A stretch of DNA of 5,684 nt from Candidatus Aminicenantota bacterium (lineage in GTDB: Bacteria > Acidobacteriota > Aminicenantia > UBA2199): positions 1 through 5,684 of the forward strand of contig JAOZTV010000205.1 in the NCBI GenBank assembly GCA_029939015.1, given 5' to 3'. Shown here in pieces: positions 1 to 5,346 of this stretch (position 1 is its first letter; each line of letters opens with the position of its first letter). Made by a program: the position numbers and the translations under genes. Below the pieces are notes generated by a model, which had not been told where the DNA came from, did not search any database, and worked only from the letters and a program-made list of their open reading frames with translations.

Positions 1-83
1 GTTATTATTTTATTAAATATCATTCGGGGTTTTGGGGGGCCCAGAGTCTAATATGTTTCTGAACTTCAATAGTGTTTTTTGCT

Positions 84-123
84 GTAATATTTAAGGTACA
101 CCTTAAAAATTACCTGTAATTTT
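84..123. repeat. Two overlapping dyad-symmetric sequences
   Basis: Positions 90-107 are a perfect inverted repeat, TTTAAGGT-AC-ACCTTAAA. After one mismatch the symmetry continues outward with GTAAT (84-88) pairing ATTAC (109-113), giving a dyad of about 30 bp. A second dyad, AAAATTAC-CT-GTAATTTT (106-123), reuses the same ATTAC arm, so the two could not form as hairpins at once. Neither is followed by a clear T-tract on either strand, so a plain terminator is a poor fit. Operator sites for a dimeric regulator, or alternative RNA folds, are possible. The symmetry is seen directly; any function is inference. Confidence 0.5.
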
Positions 124-180
124 ACGAATGAGAGTGAAGTGTTAATGCTTTAGAAGCTATAAAACTAACTTGAATTATCA

Positions 181-211
181 TAAAATCTTTTGTGTCGGAT
201 GGGAGATTTTA
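181..211 (-). repeat. AT-rich inverted repeat downstream of the kinase
   Basis: TAAATCT-type arms, exactly TAAAATCT (181-188) and AGATTTTA (204-211), are perfect complements separated by 15 bases. The element lies about 45-75 bases past the kinase stop codon and could fold in the kinase transcript. The stem is only AT-rich and no T-run follows on the minus strand, so it is at best a weak 3'-end structure or terminator. Confidence 0.25.
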
Positions 212-245
212 GCAGCAAGGACTTTTGGCTTTTTAAAATTATATG

Positions 246-315
246 AGATTTTTTTTAATTAATATCTAATACTTCATGTACTTTTTGAGTTAGGCTTTTT
301 AATCTAAAAGGTTTT
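246..315 (-). repeat. Kinase 3' end, parent copy of a 70-bp repeat
   Basis: This 70-bp stretch covers the last codons of the kinase receiver domain (from K956-P957 to the stop) and 9 bases beyond. It matches 4483-4552 at 66 of 70 positions in the same orientation, differing at 266, 267, 289 and 309. Weaker similarity runs on into the flank, including an identical 11-mer TGGGAGATTTT at 200-210 and 4434-4444. Confidence 0.85.
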
Positions 316-3179
316 TGCAAAAATGCATTAGCACCGGAATCCAAAAGCAATTGAGCGGCTGAATCCAATTCATATCCACTACAAATAATTACTTTTAATT
401 CAGGACGGGCTTTCTTTAAAAGTGGGAATGCTTCTTGTCCTCCCATTACAGGCATACCCATATCCAATAATGCAAGATGTATATCTTTGTCATAATTTTG
501 AGCTATATTGACAGCTTCCTGCCCATTATTAGCCAATATTGTCTTATAACCATGTATTTCAAGAAATTGCTTGGATACATCAAGAACCATTTCTTCGTCA
601 TCAATAATTAGAATTGTTAGAGCTTCTGCAGATATCTTCTTTTTTGATTTTTTATCATACAATATTTTGTTTCTTTTTTCTTCTAATTTAACAGCGGGAA
701 TATATATATTAATGGTAGTTCCTTTAGCAAACTCACTCTCAATAGAAATATAGCCATCATGATTTTCAATAATACCAAAAACCGCAGCCATGCCAAGCCC
801 TCTGCCTGTTGACTTTGTACTGAAAAATGGTTCGAAAATTTTTGGCAATATATCTTTATCCATTCCACTGCCTGTATCTTCAACTGTTAGACAAATATGA
901 TTACCTTCCTTTAATGGTGGATGAGATTCTGCAAATTCTTTGTCAATATCTATATTATATGTTTTTATAATAATATTTCCGTTATTTTTTATTGATTCAA
1001 CTGAGTTTATACATAGATTCATCAATATTTGAGTCATTTGTGATGAGTCTGCATTAATACTTAATAATTCAGGCTCAATATTTATTTCTAAATTAATTCG
1101 AGGTGGAAATGAATGTTTATTTAAGCTTAAGGTATCCTTTACAATAGTATTTATATTTAGTATTTGAGGATGGTATTTTCCGCCTCTTGCAAATGCAAGT
1201 AATTTTTGTGAAAGTTCTCCTGCTTTATTTGCATTATCTGCAATATTTTTTAGTTTTTTAAATACATCGGAATTCTTATCGTATTGCAGTTTTAAAAGAT
1301 CTGCATTGCCAAGAACACCAACCATCAGATTATTAAAATCATGAGCAACACCGGCAGCTAAGGTTGCTGTGACCTCCATTCGTGAAGTTTTCAGCATGAG
1401 CTTCTCTGCCTGCTTCTGTTCTGAAATATCAATAATTGAAAATAATATATTTTTATAATCACCAACAATCTGGTATTTAATTATTACTGATAGTGTTTTT
1501 CCCTTTGCATCAACTAATTCAGATTCTTCTGAAAAAGATTTCTCATCATTTGCAATTGCATTTAATTCATTTTTTAATGTTATTAAAGATTTTGCATTAA
1601 AAATCATTTTAACATCTCTAATAAATTTATCTTTACTCTTAAACTTCAACAATTCCAGAGTTTTTTTATTAATATCTAAAATTTTAATAGCTGAGATACA
1701 GGAATTAAAAAAATCAGGATTTTTATCAAAATATTCTTTGGAAATAGAAATTTCCTCTTTTTTCTTTTTTTCCAATAATTTTTTTACTCCAGACCAATCT
1801 TCTTTAACAAGAGATAGTGGGCTTTCTTCAAATAAATGCCGGTAGTTTTCCTCACTTGATGTTAATTTTTCAATAGTTTGTGTTCTAATTATTGCCGAAC
1901 CAAGTTGTGCTGCAAGCGATTCAAGTATAAGGCGTGAATTTTCAGAGATTTCGTCATACTTAAGTGAAGCAACGTTTAATACGGCAATAGTTTTCTTTTT
2001 AAATATTATTGGTATTATCGCTGTTGCCCTTAAACCCTCTTTTTTACGAATATCATCTTCTTTTTGCAGCAGGATTTCAGAATAGTTGTAATATATAGGT
2101 TTTTCTTTATTAATTAGTTTCACATTAGGTGAATTTACATCAAAATAAGAAGCAGATTGTACAAACTCCTTTGTAAATCCTCTGTGATATTTTAAATTGA
2201 TTGAACCAGAAAATTCATTTACAAGATATATACCAACACAATCAATGCTGTCTAATTGCATGCTAAGATCGAGCAGAGATTCCATAATAAAATCCAGACT
2301 GTTGCTCCCACTTGTTATTAAAGCCAGTTCATGCTGGATGTGCATATTGTTTTCTGCTTGTTTACGCTCGGTAATATCGTGTGCAATGCCAAGAATTACA
2401 GTTCTATTTTTGATTTTTACAGGGTAAGTATGCATTTCTGTATAAACTTGACTTTCATCTTTGCGTTTCAAAATAAATTCATCAGGTCCTGTTCTTTTAC
2501 CCTGAATATTTTTCAGTAAGAGCTTTGATGCACGTAGTATTTGTTTTACAGACAATATTTTAAGATTTAAAAAACTTTTTCCTATCAATTCTTCTTTTTT
2601 ATATCCTAATAAATCCTCCGCAGCTTTGTTTCCATCAATGAAATAACCTTTTTGATCTGCAAGGTAATATGGATTAGGGGCAGATTCAAATAGGATTTTC
2701 AACCTCTCTTCTGAGTTTTTTAATGTTTCTTCTGCTTTTTTTTGTTCAGTTATATCTTCGGTAAACAAGACAAAGCCATCAAGATTTTTTGAATCATCCC
2801 AAATACCGTTTACAATTGATTTATAATATTTTATTTCATCATCTTTATTTGTTGTTACAAAATATTCATATCTGTTCTGTTTTTTAATAATTTCAATTGC
2901 ATTTTCAATTCTCAAAAATTCAACTTTTTCCATTCCATGAATTTCAGTTAAATTTTTTCCTATAACATCTTTTGCATTATAACCAAATATCTGTTCTGCT
3001 TTTTTATTAAAACAAATTAAGTTTAAATCAATATCGGTAGCAGCAATAGATATTTCTGTATTTGATTGCATGATATTTTTTAAAAGTATTAATTCTGAAA
3101 TTTTCATTTTTTCGGAAAAATGTTTGCGAAGTATTTTGTTTTCTTCTTGTAATTCCTGATATGTTGGTTTTATTTTCAT
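255..3179 (-). CDS. Hybrid sensor histidine kinase (PAS-PAS-GAF-PAS-HisKA-HATPase-REC)
   Basis: This 974-residue kinase should autophosphorylate on histidine in response to a cytoplasmic signal and pass the phosphate to its own receiver. Domains in order, approximate residues: short N-terminal helix 5-35; PAS 35-146, ending in the typical DITEQKKAE linker; PAS 155-276, ending DITERKQAE; GAF 285-432; a divergent PAS 442-592, ending DISEQKQAE; HisKA 598-665 with H613 in AAGVAHDFNN; HATPase 705-828 with N box N721/N725, G1 box DTGSGM (768-773) and G2 box GRGLGM (792-797); receiver 854-973 with acidic D860/D861, phospho-acceptor D906, S934 and K956. All catalytic residues are present. No membrane segment or signal peptide is visible, so it is probably soluble, and its ligand is unknown. 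There is no HPt or output domain, so a separate phosphotransfer partner is needed for any relay. The ATG is preceded by GAGGAGG (3184-3190) with 4-base spacing. It is divergent from the secreted-protein gene, and its last 20 codons are duplicated at 4483-4552. Confidence 0.95.
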   Translation of the reverse strand: MKIKPTYQELQEENKILRKHFSEKMKISELILLKNIMQSNTEISIAATDIDLNLICFNKKAEQIFGYNAKDVIGKNLTEIHGMEKVEFLRIENAIEIIKKQNRYEYFVTTNKDDEIKYYKSIVNGIWDDSKNLDGFVLFTEDITEQKKAEETLKNSEERLKILFESAPNPYYLADQKGYFIDGNKAAEDLLGYKKEELIGKSFLNLKILSVKQILRASKLLLKNIQGKRTGPDEFILKRKDESQVYTEMHTYPVKIKNRTVILGIAHDITERKQAENNMHIQHELALITSGSNSLDFIMESLLDLSMQLDSIDCVGIYLVNEFSGSINLKYHRGFTKEFVQSASYFDVNSPNVKLINKEKPIYYNYSEILLQKEDDIRKKEGLRATAIIPIIFKKKTIAVLNVASLKYDEISENSRLILESLAAQLGSAIIRTQTIEKLTSSEENYRHLFEESPLSLVKEDWSGVKKLLEKKKKEEISISKEYFDKNPDFFNSCISAIKILDINKKTLELLKFKSKDKFIRDVKMIFNAKSLITLKNELNAIANDEKSFSEESELVDAKGKTLSVIIKYQIVGDYKNILFSIIDISEQKQAEKLMLKTSRMEVTATLAAGVAHDFNNLMVGVLGNADLLKLQYDKNSDVFKKLKNIADNANKAGELSQKLLAFARGGKYHPQILNINTIVKDTLSLNKHSFPPRINLEINIEPELLSINADSSQMTQILMNLCINSVESIKNNGNIIIKTYNIDIDKEFAESHPPLKEGNHICLTVEDTGSGMDKDILPKIFEPFFSTKSTGRGLGMAAVFGIIENHDGYISIESEFAKGTTINIYIPAVKLEEKRNKILYDKKSKKKISAEALTILIIDDEEMVLDVSKQFLEIHGYKTILANNGQEAVNIAQNYDKDIHLALLDMGMPVMGGQEAFPLLKKARPELKVIICSGYELDSAAQLLLDSGANAFLQKPFRLKSLTQKVHEVLDIN

Positions 3180-3259
3180 AATACCTCCTCTATCAAACTT
3201 TTCTCTTAAATTACTCTCAAAATCAATTATTGCTTTTAATTCATTTTATTAACATTATA

Positions 3260-3288
3260 AGAATAGAATATAAAAATATTTTTGTCAA
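3260..3288 (-). promoter_or_regulatory. Sigma-70 type promoter for the kinase
   Basis: On the minus strand a perfect -35 TTGACA (3283-3288) is followed after 17 bases by TATTCT (3260-3265), four of six matches to the -10 consensus. The predicted start lies near 3253, giving a leader of about 70 bases before the kinase ATG. The 11-mer spanning this -35 (ATTTTTGTCAA on plus) recurs at the promoter of the small-protein gene (5219-5229). Confidence 0.55.
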
Positions 3289-3361
3289 TAGAAACTCAAT
3301 TATTGTCATTTAAAAATCAAAAGTGAACTTTTTTTTAAAAATCTTGCTAATTCGCTAAGTT

Positions 3362-3390
3362 TTGCGTTAATACAGTGAACTCTTGCGATA
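3362..3390 (+). promoter_or_regulatory. Candidate upstream activator site (TTGCG direct repeats)
   Basis: TTGCGTTA (3362-3369) and TTGCGATA (3383-3390) are direct repeats offset by 21 bp, about two helical turns. They lie roughly 110-140 bp before the predicted sigma-54 transcription start, where enhancer sites for NtrC-family activators usually sit. The repeat and position are seen directly. Binding of any activator is inference, and such short repeats may occur by chance in AT-rich DNA. Confidence 0.25.
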
Positions 3391-3474
3391 TAAGTTTGAA
3401 TAATATTTTGTTACTTATCTGGAAAAACCATAAAATTCCGTATATGACAGGGGTTTTCTGAAATCTAAAAAATT

Positions 3475-3490
3475 TGGCATCAAAATTGCT
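3475..3490 (+). promoter_or_regulatory. Sigma-54 (-24/-12) promoter
   Basis: TGGCATCAAAATTGCT matches the RpoN consensus TGGCAC-N5-TTGCW. The invariant GG (3476-3477) and GC (3488-3489) are separated by exactly 10 bases. The predicted start is about 3501, leaving a leader of about 20 bases with GGAGG (3510-3514) six bases before the ATG. Transcription should therefore need an ATP-dependent enhancer-binding activator, none of which is encoded in this window. Confidence 0.8.
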
Positions 3491-3520
3491 AGCATATTAT
3501 GTAAAAAAAGGAGGTTTTAA

Positions 3521-4357
3521 ATGATTAAAAAATGGATTATTATGTTAGCTGTTATAACATTACTGGTTTTACCGGTTTTGGCACAGAATAATGGCGGTGG
3601 AAATGGTAATGGTGGTAGCGGTAATGGTGGAAATGGCGGCAATGGAGGAAGTGGAAACGGTGGTACTAATCTTTATAGTATTATTGACGGGACGCCATTT
3701 TCTTTCAGTGGTACAGTTATTGAGTGTGGAGTTGTTGGTGGAGATCTTGTAGTATCAACTACTAATGGAAACTTAACTATTACAGGTATTGGTCCAATTA
3801 ATTACTGGGATAGTTTAAGTGTAGAAAAACCGGTTGTTGGCGATACAGTCAGTGGTAATGGCTATACAGTGGATTATGATGGAGTTATAGGGAATGTATT
3901 AACTGATATTATTGTAAATGGAGCAATGGTTGAACTTCGTGATGCAGATGGACGACCTCTATGGAGAGGAATTTCAGGTAACGGAACAGGTGAAGGAAAC
4001 TGGAGTGGTGGAGGATACGGTTCATATACAGGTATTCTTGAAGGCACCTCATTTTCTTTAGAAGGTGACATCATTAGTACAGGTCCAATGGATCAATCAG
4101 GATTCAGTGGTGATGGACTTGTAATTGCGACAGCTTCAGGCAATGTTACAGTTACAGGATTGGGATCATTCACATATTGGGAAAATTTAGGACTTGTTAA
4201 ACCTGTAGTAGGTGATACAGTTAGTGTAGAAGGGTATGCAGTTGTATATGACACAAATACGGTAAATGTTCTGATGTCTATTACAATAGATGGAATTAAA
4301 GTACAGTTAAGAGACCCCGAAACAGGAGCTCCACTATGGAGAAGAAGTAATAACTAA
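3521..4357 (+). CDS. Secreted protein with Gly/Asn-rich tether and two tandem repeat domains
   Basis: This is a 278-residue exported protein of unknown function. Residues 1-21 form a classical Sec signal peptide: K3-K4, a hydrophobic core, then VLA before Q22. Residues 23-49 are almost entirely Gly and Asn with some Ser, a flexible tether. Two homologous domains follow, at about 55-149 and 173-274, joined by a Gly-rich linker (150-170). Each begins GT[PS]FS and shares a G-x(3)-YW motif (Y95-W96, Y219-W220), an identical PVVGDTV (104-110, 228-234), [EQ]LRD (138-141, 262-265) and a terminal PLWR (146-149, 271-274). Alternating hydrophobic residues suggest small beta-rich folds. The second copy has an extra loop near 190-197. 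The only cysteine is C69, and no catalytic motif, lipobox or C-terminal membrane anchor is seen. I recall similar predicted secreted proteins in delta-proteobacteria-like genomes, but assign no function. It is a single-gene unit with a sigma-54 promoter, GGAGG ribosome binding site and strong terminator, implying tightly switched expression. Confidence 0.9.
   Translation: MIKKWIIMLAVITLLVLPVLAQNNGGGNGNGGSGNGGNGGNGGSGNGGTNLYSIIDGTPFSFSGTVIECGVVGGDLVVSTTNGNLTITGIGPINYWDSLSVEKPVVGDTVSGNGYTVDYDGVIGNVLTDIIVNGAMVELRDADGRPLWRGISGNGTGEGNWSGGGYGSYTGILEGTSFSLEGDIISTGPMDQSGFSGDGLVIATASGNVTVTGLGSFTYWENLGLVKPVVGDTVSVEGYAVVYDTNTVNVLMSITIDGIKVQLRDPETGAPLWRRSNN
3593..3664 (+). repeat. Low-complexity GGN/AAT coding repeat
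   Basis: This 72-bp stretch is built from GGN and AAT/AAC codons and encodes Gly-Gly-Asn and Gly-Ser-Gly-Asn units (residues 25-48) of the secreted protein. Repetitive DNA of this kind is prone to slippage, so tether length could vary among strains. Confidence 0.7.
3683..3967 (+). repeat. First repeat-domain coding unit of the secreted protein
   Basis: This encodes residues 55-149 and is homologous at protein level to the unit at 4037-4342. The shared motifs listed for the gene occur in the same order with nearly the same spacing. The DNA has diverged well beyond the protein, so this is an old internal duplication rather than a recent one. Confidence 0.75.
4037..4342 (+). repeat. Second repeat-domain coding unit of the secreted protein
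   Basis: This encodes residues 173-274, the partner of the unit at 3683-3967. It is longer by about seven residues, mainly an Asp/Gly/Ser-rich insertion near residues 190-197, and lacks the cysteine of the first copy. Confidence 0.75.
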
Positions 4358-4391
4358 AACGTATGTAAATAAAGTTTAATCCTGGCATATT

Positions 4392-4444
4392 TCTCCAAAA
4401 GAGAGTCCTAAGAAAACATCTTAGAACTCTCTTTGGGAGATTTT
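4392..4444 (+). terminator. Rho-independent terminator of the secreted-protein gene
   Basis: The left arm (4392-4413) and right arm (4419-4440) pair over 22 positions with two mismatches (an A/G and a C/A) and a 5-base AAACA loop, followed by TTTT (4441-4444). It starts 35 bases after the stop codon. The very long stem compensates for a short T-tract. No T-run lies on the other side, so it should act mainly on plus-strand transcripts. Confidence 0.75.
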
Positions 4445-4482
4445 GGTGTAGATTATAGTTTCAGACAAGAACTTTTTAGGGT

Positions 4483-4552
4483 AGATTTTTTTTAATTAAT
4501 ATTCAATACTTCATGTACTTTTTGAATTAGGCTTTTTAATCTAAATGGTTTT
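4483..4552 (-). pseudogene. Remnant copy of a hybrid-kinase 3' end
   Basis: Read on the minus strand, this fragment encodes KPFRLKSLIQKVHEVLNIN then a stop, the same reading frame and stop position as the end of the kinase at 255. It matches 246-315 at 66 of 70 bases. Two differences are silent (CCT/CCA, TTA/TTG) and two change residues (T to I, D to N). Similarity stops abruptly just upstream of the KPF codons. The frame stays open for about 16 more codons with no receiver-domain resemblance, then meets a stop, and there is no start. It is most likely the tail of a lost paralogous kinase or a fragment left by ectopic recombination. It lies just downstream of the nucleotidyltransferase gene, on the same strand. 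Confidence 0.8.
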
Positions 4553-4569
4553 AGTGGCTTTTTGTGCCA

Positions 4570-4598
4570 GGCAAATATTATAAATAATTTTTTTTGCC
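4570..4598 (-). terminator. Weak hairpin after the nucleotidyltransferase gene
   Basis: GGCAAA (4570-4575) and TTTGCC (4593-4598) are complementary, with partial AT pairing inside. The structure lies about 15 bases past the nucleotidyltransferase stop on the minus strand. No clear T-run follows, so its role as a terminator is uncertain. Confidence 0.3.
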
Positions 4599-4612
4599 AA
4601 TCTAATTATTTT

Positions 4613-5056
4613 CTATTTTAATTTTTCTACATCAGCAAGATCTTGAGTTCTTCCTGATGCTGTTTTGTTTTTTATCAAATCTTTTTTAGAGATAACCGAA
4701 ACTTTAATTCCATTAATGTCAATGACATTTTTATTTGGAAAACATTTGTTAAAATCAATGCCATCGGCAGAATTAATGATATCTATTTGCACAGGTGATC
4801 TTCCCATTCTGAAGACATATTTTTTTATCTTAAAATTACTCATGTCTACTGTCGGTGCACCAAATTCATAAAGAGCTTTACTAAGTTTAATTAAATTTTC
4901 ATCATCTGTATTTATTAAGAAATCAATGTCTTTTGTAGCTCTTGGGTGTCCATATATACCAACAGCCCAGCCACCTAATAGTAAATATTTGACATTATTT
5001 GAGTTCAACAAATCTAAAAAGTCTAAAAAGTCTTCCGGTAGTTGCCTCTTTTCCAT
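4613..5056 (-). CDS. Nucleotidyltransferase-fold protein (AbiEii/DUF6036-like)
   Basis: This complete 147-residue protein has the polymerase-beta-type nucleotidyltransferase core. It contains the GGWA loop (28-31), then HPRAT (37-41) and the metal-binding pair D43-x-D45, with a third acidic residue, D92, in VQIDII. The C-terminal segment KKDLIKNKTASGRTQDLADVE (124-144) is typical of short stand-alone members, which often occur with a small partner. By family knowledge it could transfer a nucleotide from NTP to RNA or protein, and some relatives act in toxin-antitoxin or phage-defence pairs. The actual substrate is unknown. It is not a clear MntA: the GG-to-DxD spacing and flanks look AbiEii-like, and no HepT is adjacent. 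The ATG is supported by GAGGGAG (5064-5070) seven bases upstream. The first 62 bases overlap the end of the upstream small gene in another frame, so the two are probably co-transcribed and translationally coupled. Confidence 0.85.
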   Translation of the reverse strand: MEKRQLPEDFLDFLDLLNSNNVKYLLLGGWAVGIYGHPRATKDIDFLINTDDENLIKLSKALYEFGAPTVDMSNFKIKKYVFRMGRSPVQIDIINSADGIDFNKCFPNKNVIDINGIKVSVISKKDLIKNKTASGRTQDLADVEKLK

Positions 5057-5180
5057 AAAAACACTCCCTCAAATATGTGATTGTTTCCAGTTTTTCTTTA
5101 ATTGGAGCATTCGCCCAATACTCTATATCTTTTGCTTCAAGTTCTTCGGAAGTTGCAAACTGTACCTCTTTTCTATTCAT
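4995..5180 (-). CDS. Small conserved-type protein upstream of the nucleotidyltransferase
   Basis: This small acidic/basic protein has 61 residues from the ATG at 5180, or 65 from an in-frame ATG at 5192. It begins MNRKEVQFATSEE, has a central helix-rich part (WANAPIKEKLETITYLRE), and ends EATTGRLFRLFRFVELK. The same layout, an EE start, a 'P-x-E-K-L' helix and a 'TTGRLxRxFxxV' end, is what I recall for small proteins encoded directly before short nucleotidyltransferases, so the pairing itself supports reality. There is no signal peptide, membrane segment or HepT R-x4-6-H motif. The gene overlaps the next by 62 bp in a different frame. I prefer 5180 because the promoter predicts a transcription start near 5194 and a weak GAAAG lies before this ATG. 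Its function is unknown; a partner or antitoxin role is only inference. Confidence 0.75.
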   Translation of the reverse strand: MNRKEVQFATSEELEAKDIEYWANAPIKEKLETITYLRECFYGKEATTGRLFRLFRFVELK

Positions 5181-5200
5181 TCTTTCTTTCATAATAATAT

Positions 5201-5229
5201 ATTATGTATAAATAAATAATTTTTGTCAA
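5201..5229 (-). promoter_or_regulatory. Sigma-70 type promoter of the small-protein/nucleotidyltransferase operon
   Basis: On the minus strand, TTGACA (5224-5229) is followed after exactly 17 bases by CATAAT (5201-5206), five of six matches to the -10 consensus. The predicted start near 5194 is only about two bases from the first in-frame ATG (5192) and about 13 from the second (5180). The message would be leaderless or have a very short leader. Confidence 0.65.
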
Positions 5230-5297
5230 CAATCAAATAAAGTTTTGAAAAAGTTGAATTTTTTTTTCAAGTAAGTTGCGTTATTCGTAAAATACTG

Positions 5298-5326
5298 TTG
5301 ACAATTTATTTTTTTTAGTTTATCTT
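5298..5326 (+). promoter_or_regulatory. Sigma-70 type promoter of the response-regulator unit
   Basis: TTGACA (5298-5303) is followed after 17 bases by TATCTT (5321-5326), four of six matches to the -10 consensus. The predicted start near 5333 lies just before the ATG at 5347. It is divergent from the promoter at 5201-5229, leaving about 70 bp between the two -35 boxes. Confidence 0.55.
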
Positions 5327-5346
5327 ATTAACGATTGAGAAAATAA

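Larger units (their letters stand above)
1..254. other. Left-edge noncoding region, no gene supported
   Basis: I see no convincing gene here. Reading frames open at the left edge close quickly: plus frame 1 stops at 49-51, and plus frame 3 stops just after position 55. A short tail of an upstream gene therefore cannot be excluded or recognised. The stretch contains a G/C-rich patch near 25-45 in otherwise AT-rich sequence, two overlapping dyad-symmetric elements at 84-123, and an AT-rich inverted repeat at 181-211. It is also the 3' flank of the kinase gene, which ends at 255. About 200-245 resembles the sequence flanking the duplicated kinase tail near 4434-4482. Confidence 0.6.
3180..3520. 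other. Divergent intergenic control region
   Basis: This 341-bp region separates the minus-strand kinase from the plus-strand secreted-protein gene. It holds the kinase Shine-Dalgarno (3184-3190), a sigma-70 type promoter for the kinase (3260-3288), a small inverted repeat AAAAGT-GA-ACTTTT (3319-3332), a pair of TTGCG direct repeats (3362-3390), and a sigma-54 promoter and ribosome binding site for the secreted protein (3475-3514). I find no additional ORF worth reporting. Confidence 0.7.

Noticed and set aside
25..45. G/C-rich patch near the left edge considered as a terminator stem
   Set aside because: GGGGGGCCC has only a tiny self-complementary core, with no proper loop or following T-tract.
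683..883. Second minus-strand frame within the kinase ATPase region
   Set aside because: It is an out-of-frame shadow; the kinase frame carries all the expected catalytic motifs across the same bases.
2197..2519. Overlapping plus-strand frames antisense to the kinase
   Set aside because: They lie wholly within the clear PAS/GAF coding region, read as low-complexity Cys/Phe/Ser-rich protein, and match no family.
3593..3664. Tandem GGN repeat considered as a CRISPR-like or noncoding repeat array
   Set aside because: There are no spacers or constant repeat unit; it is simply the codon pattern of the Gly/Asn tether in an intact reading frame.
3874..4074. Minus-strand open frame of 66 codons inside the secreted-protein gene
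   Set aside because: It is a Pro/Ser-rich shadow of the Gly-rich coding strand, with no ribosome binding site or recognisable family.
4483..4552. Reading the duplicated 70-bp segment as an insertion-sequence end or attachment site
   Set aside because: It encodes the kinase C-terminus in frame with partly silent differences, and no transposase, integrase or terminal inverted repeat is present.
4613..5192. Classification as a MntA/HepT toxin-antitoxin pair
   Set aside because: The small partner lacks the HepT R-x4-6-H motif and is too short, and the nucleotidyltransferase motif looks AbiEii-like rather than the minimal MNT form.
4665..5219. Plus-strand frames opposite the nucleotidyltransferase and small protein
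   Set aside because: They are antisense to two supported genes, rich in Phe/Ile/Cys as expected of antisense AT-rich DNA, and have no ribosome binding site.
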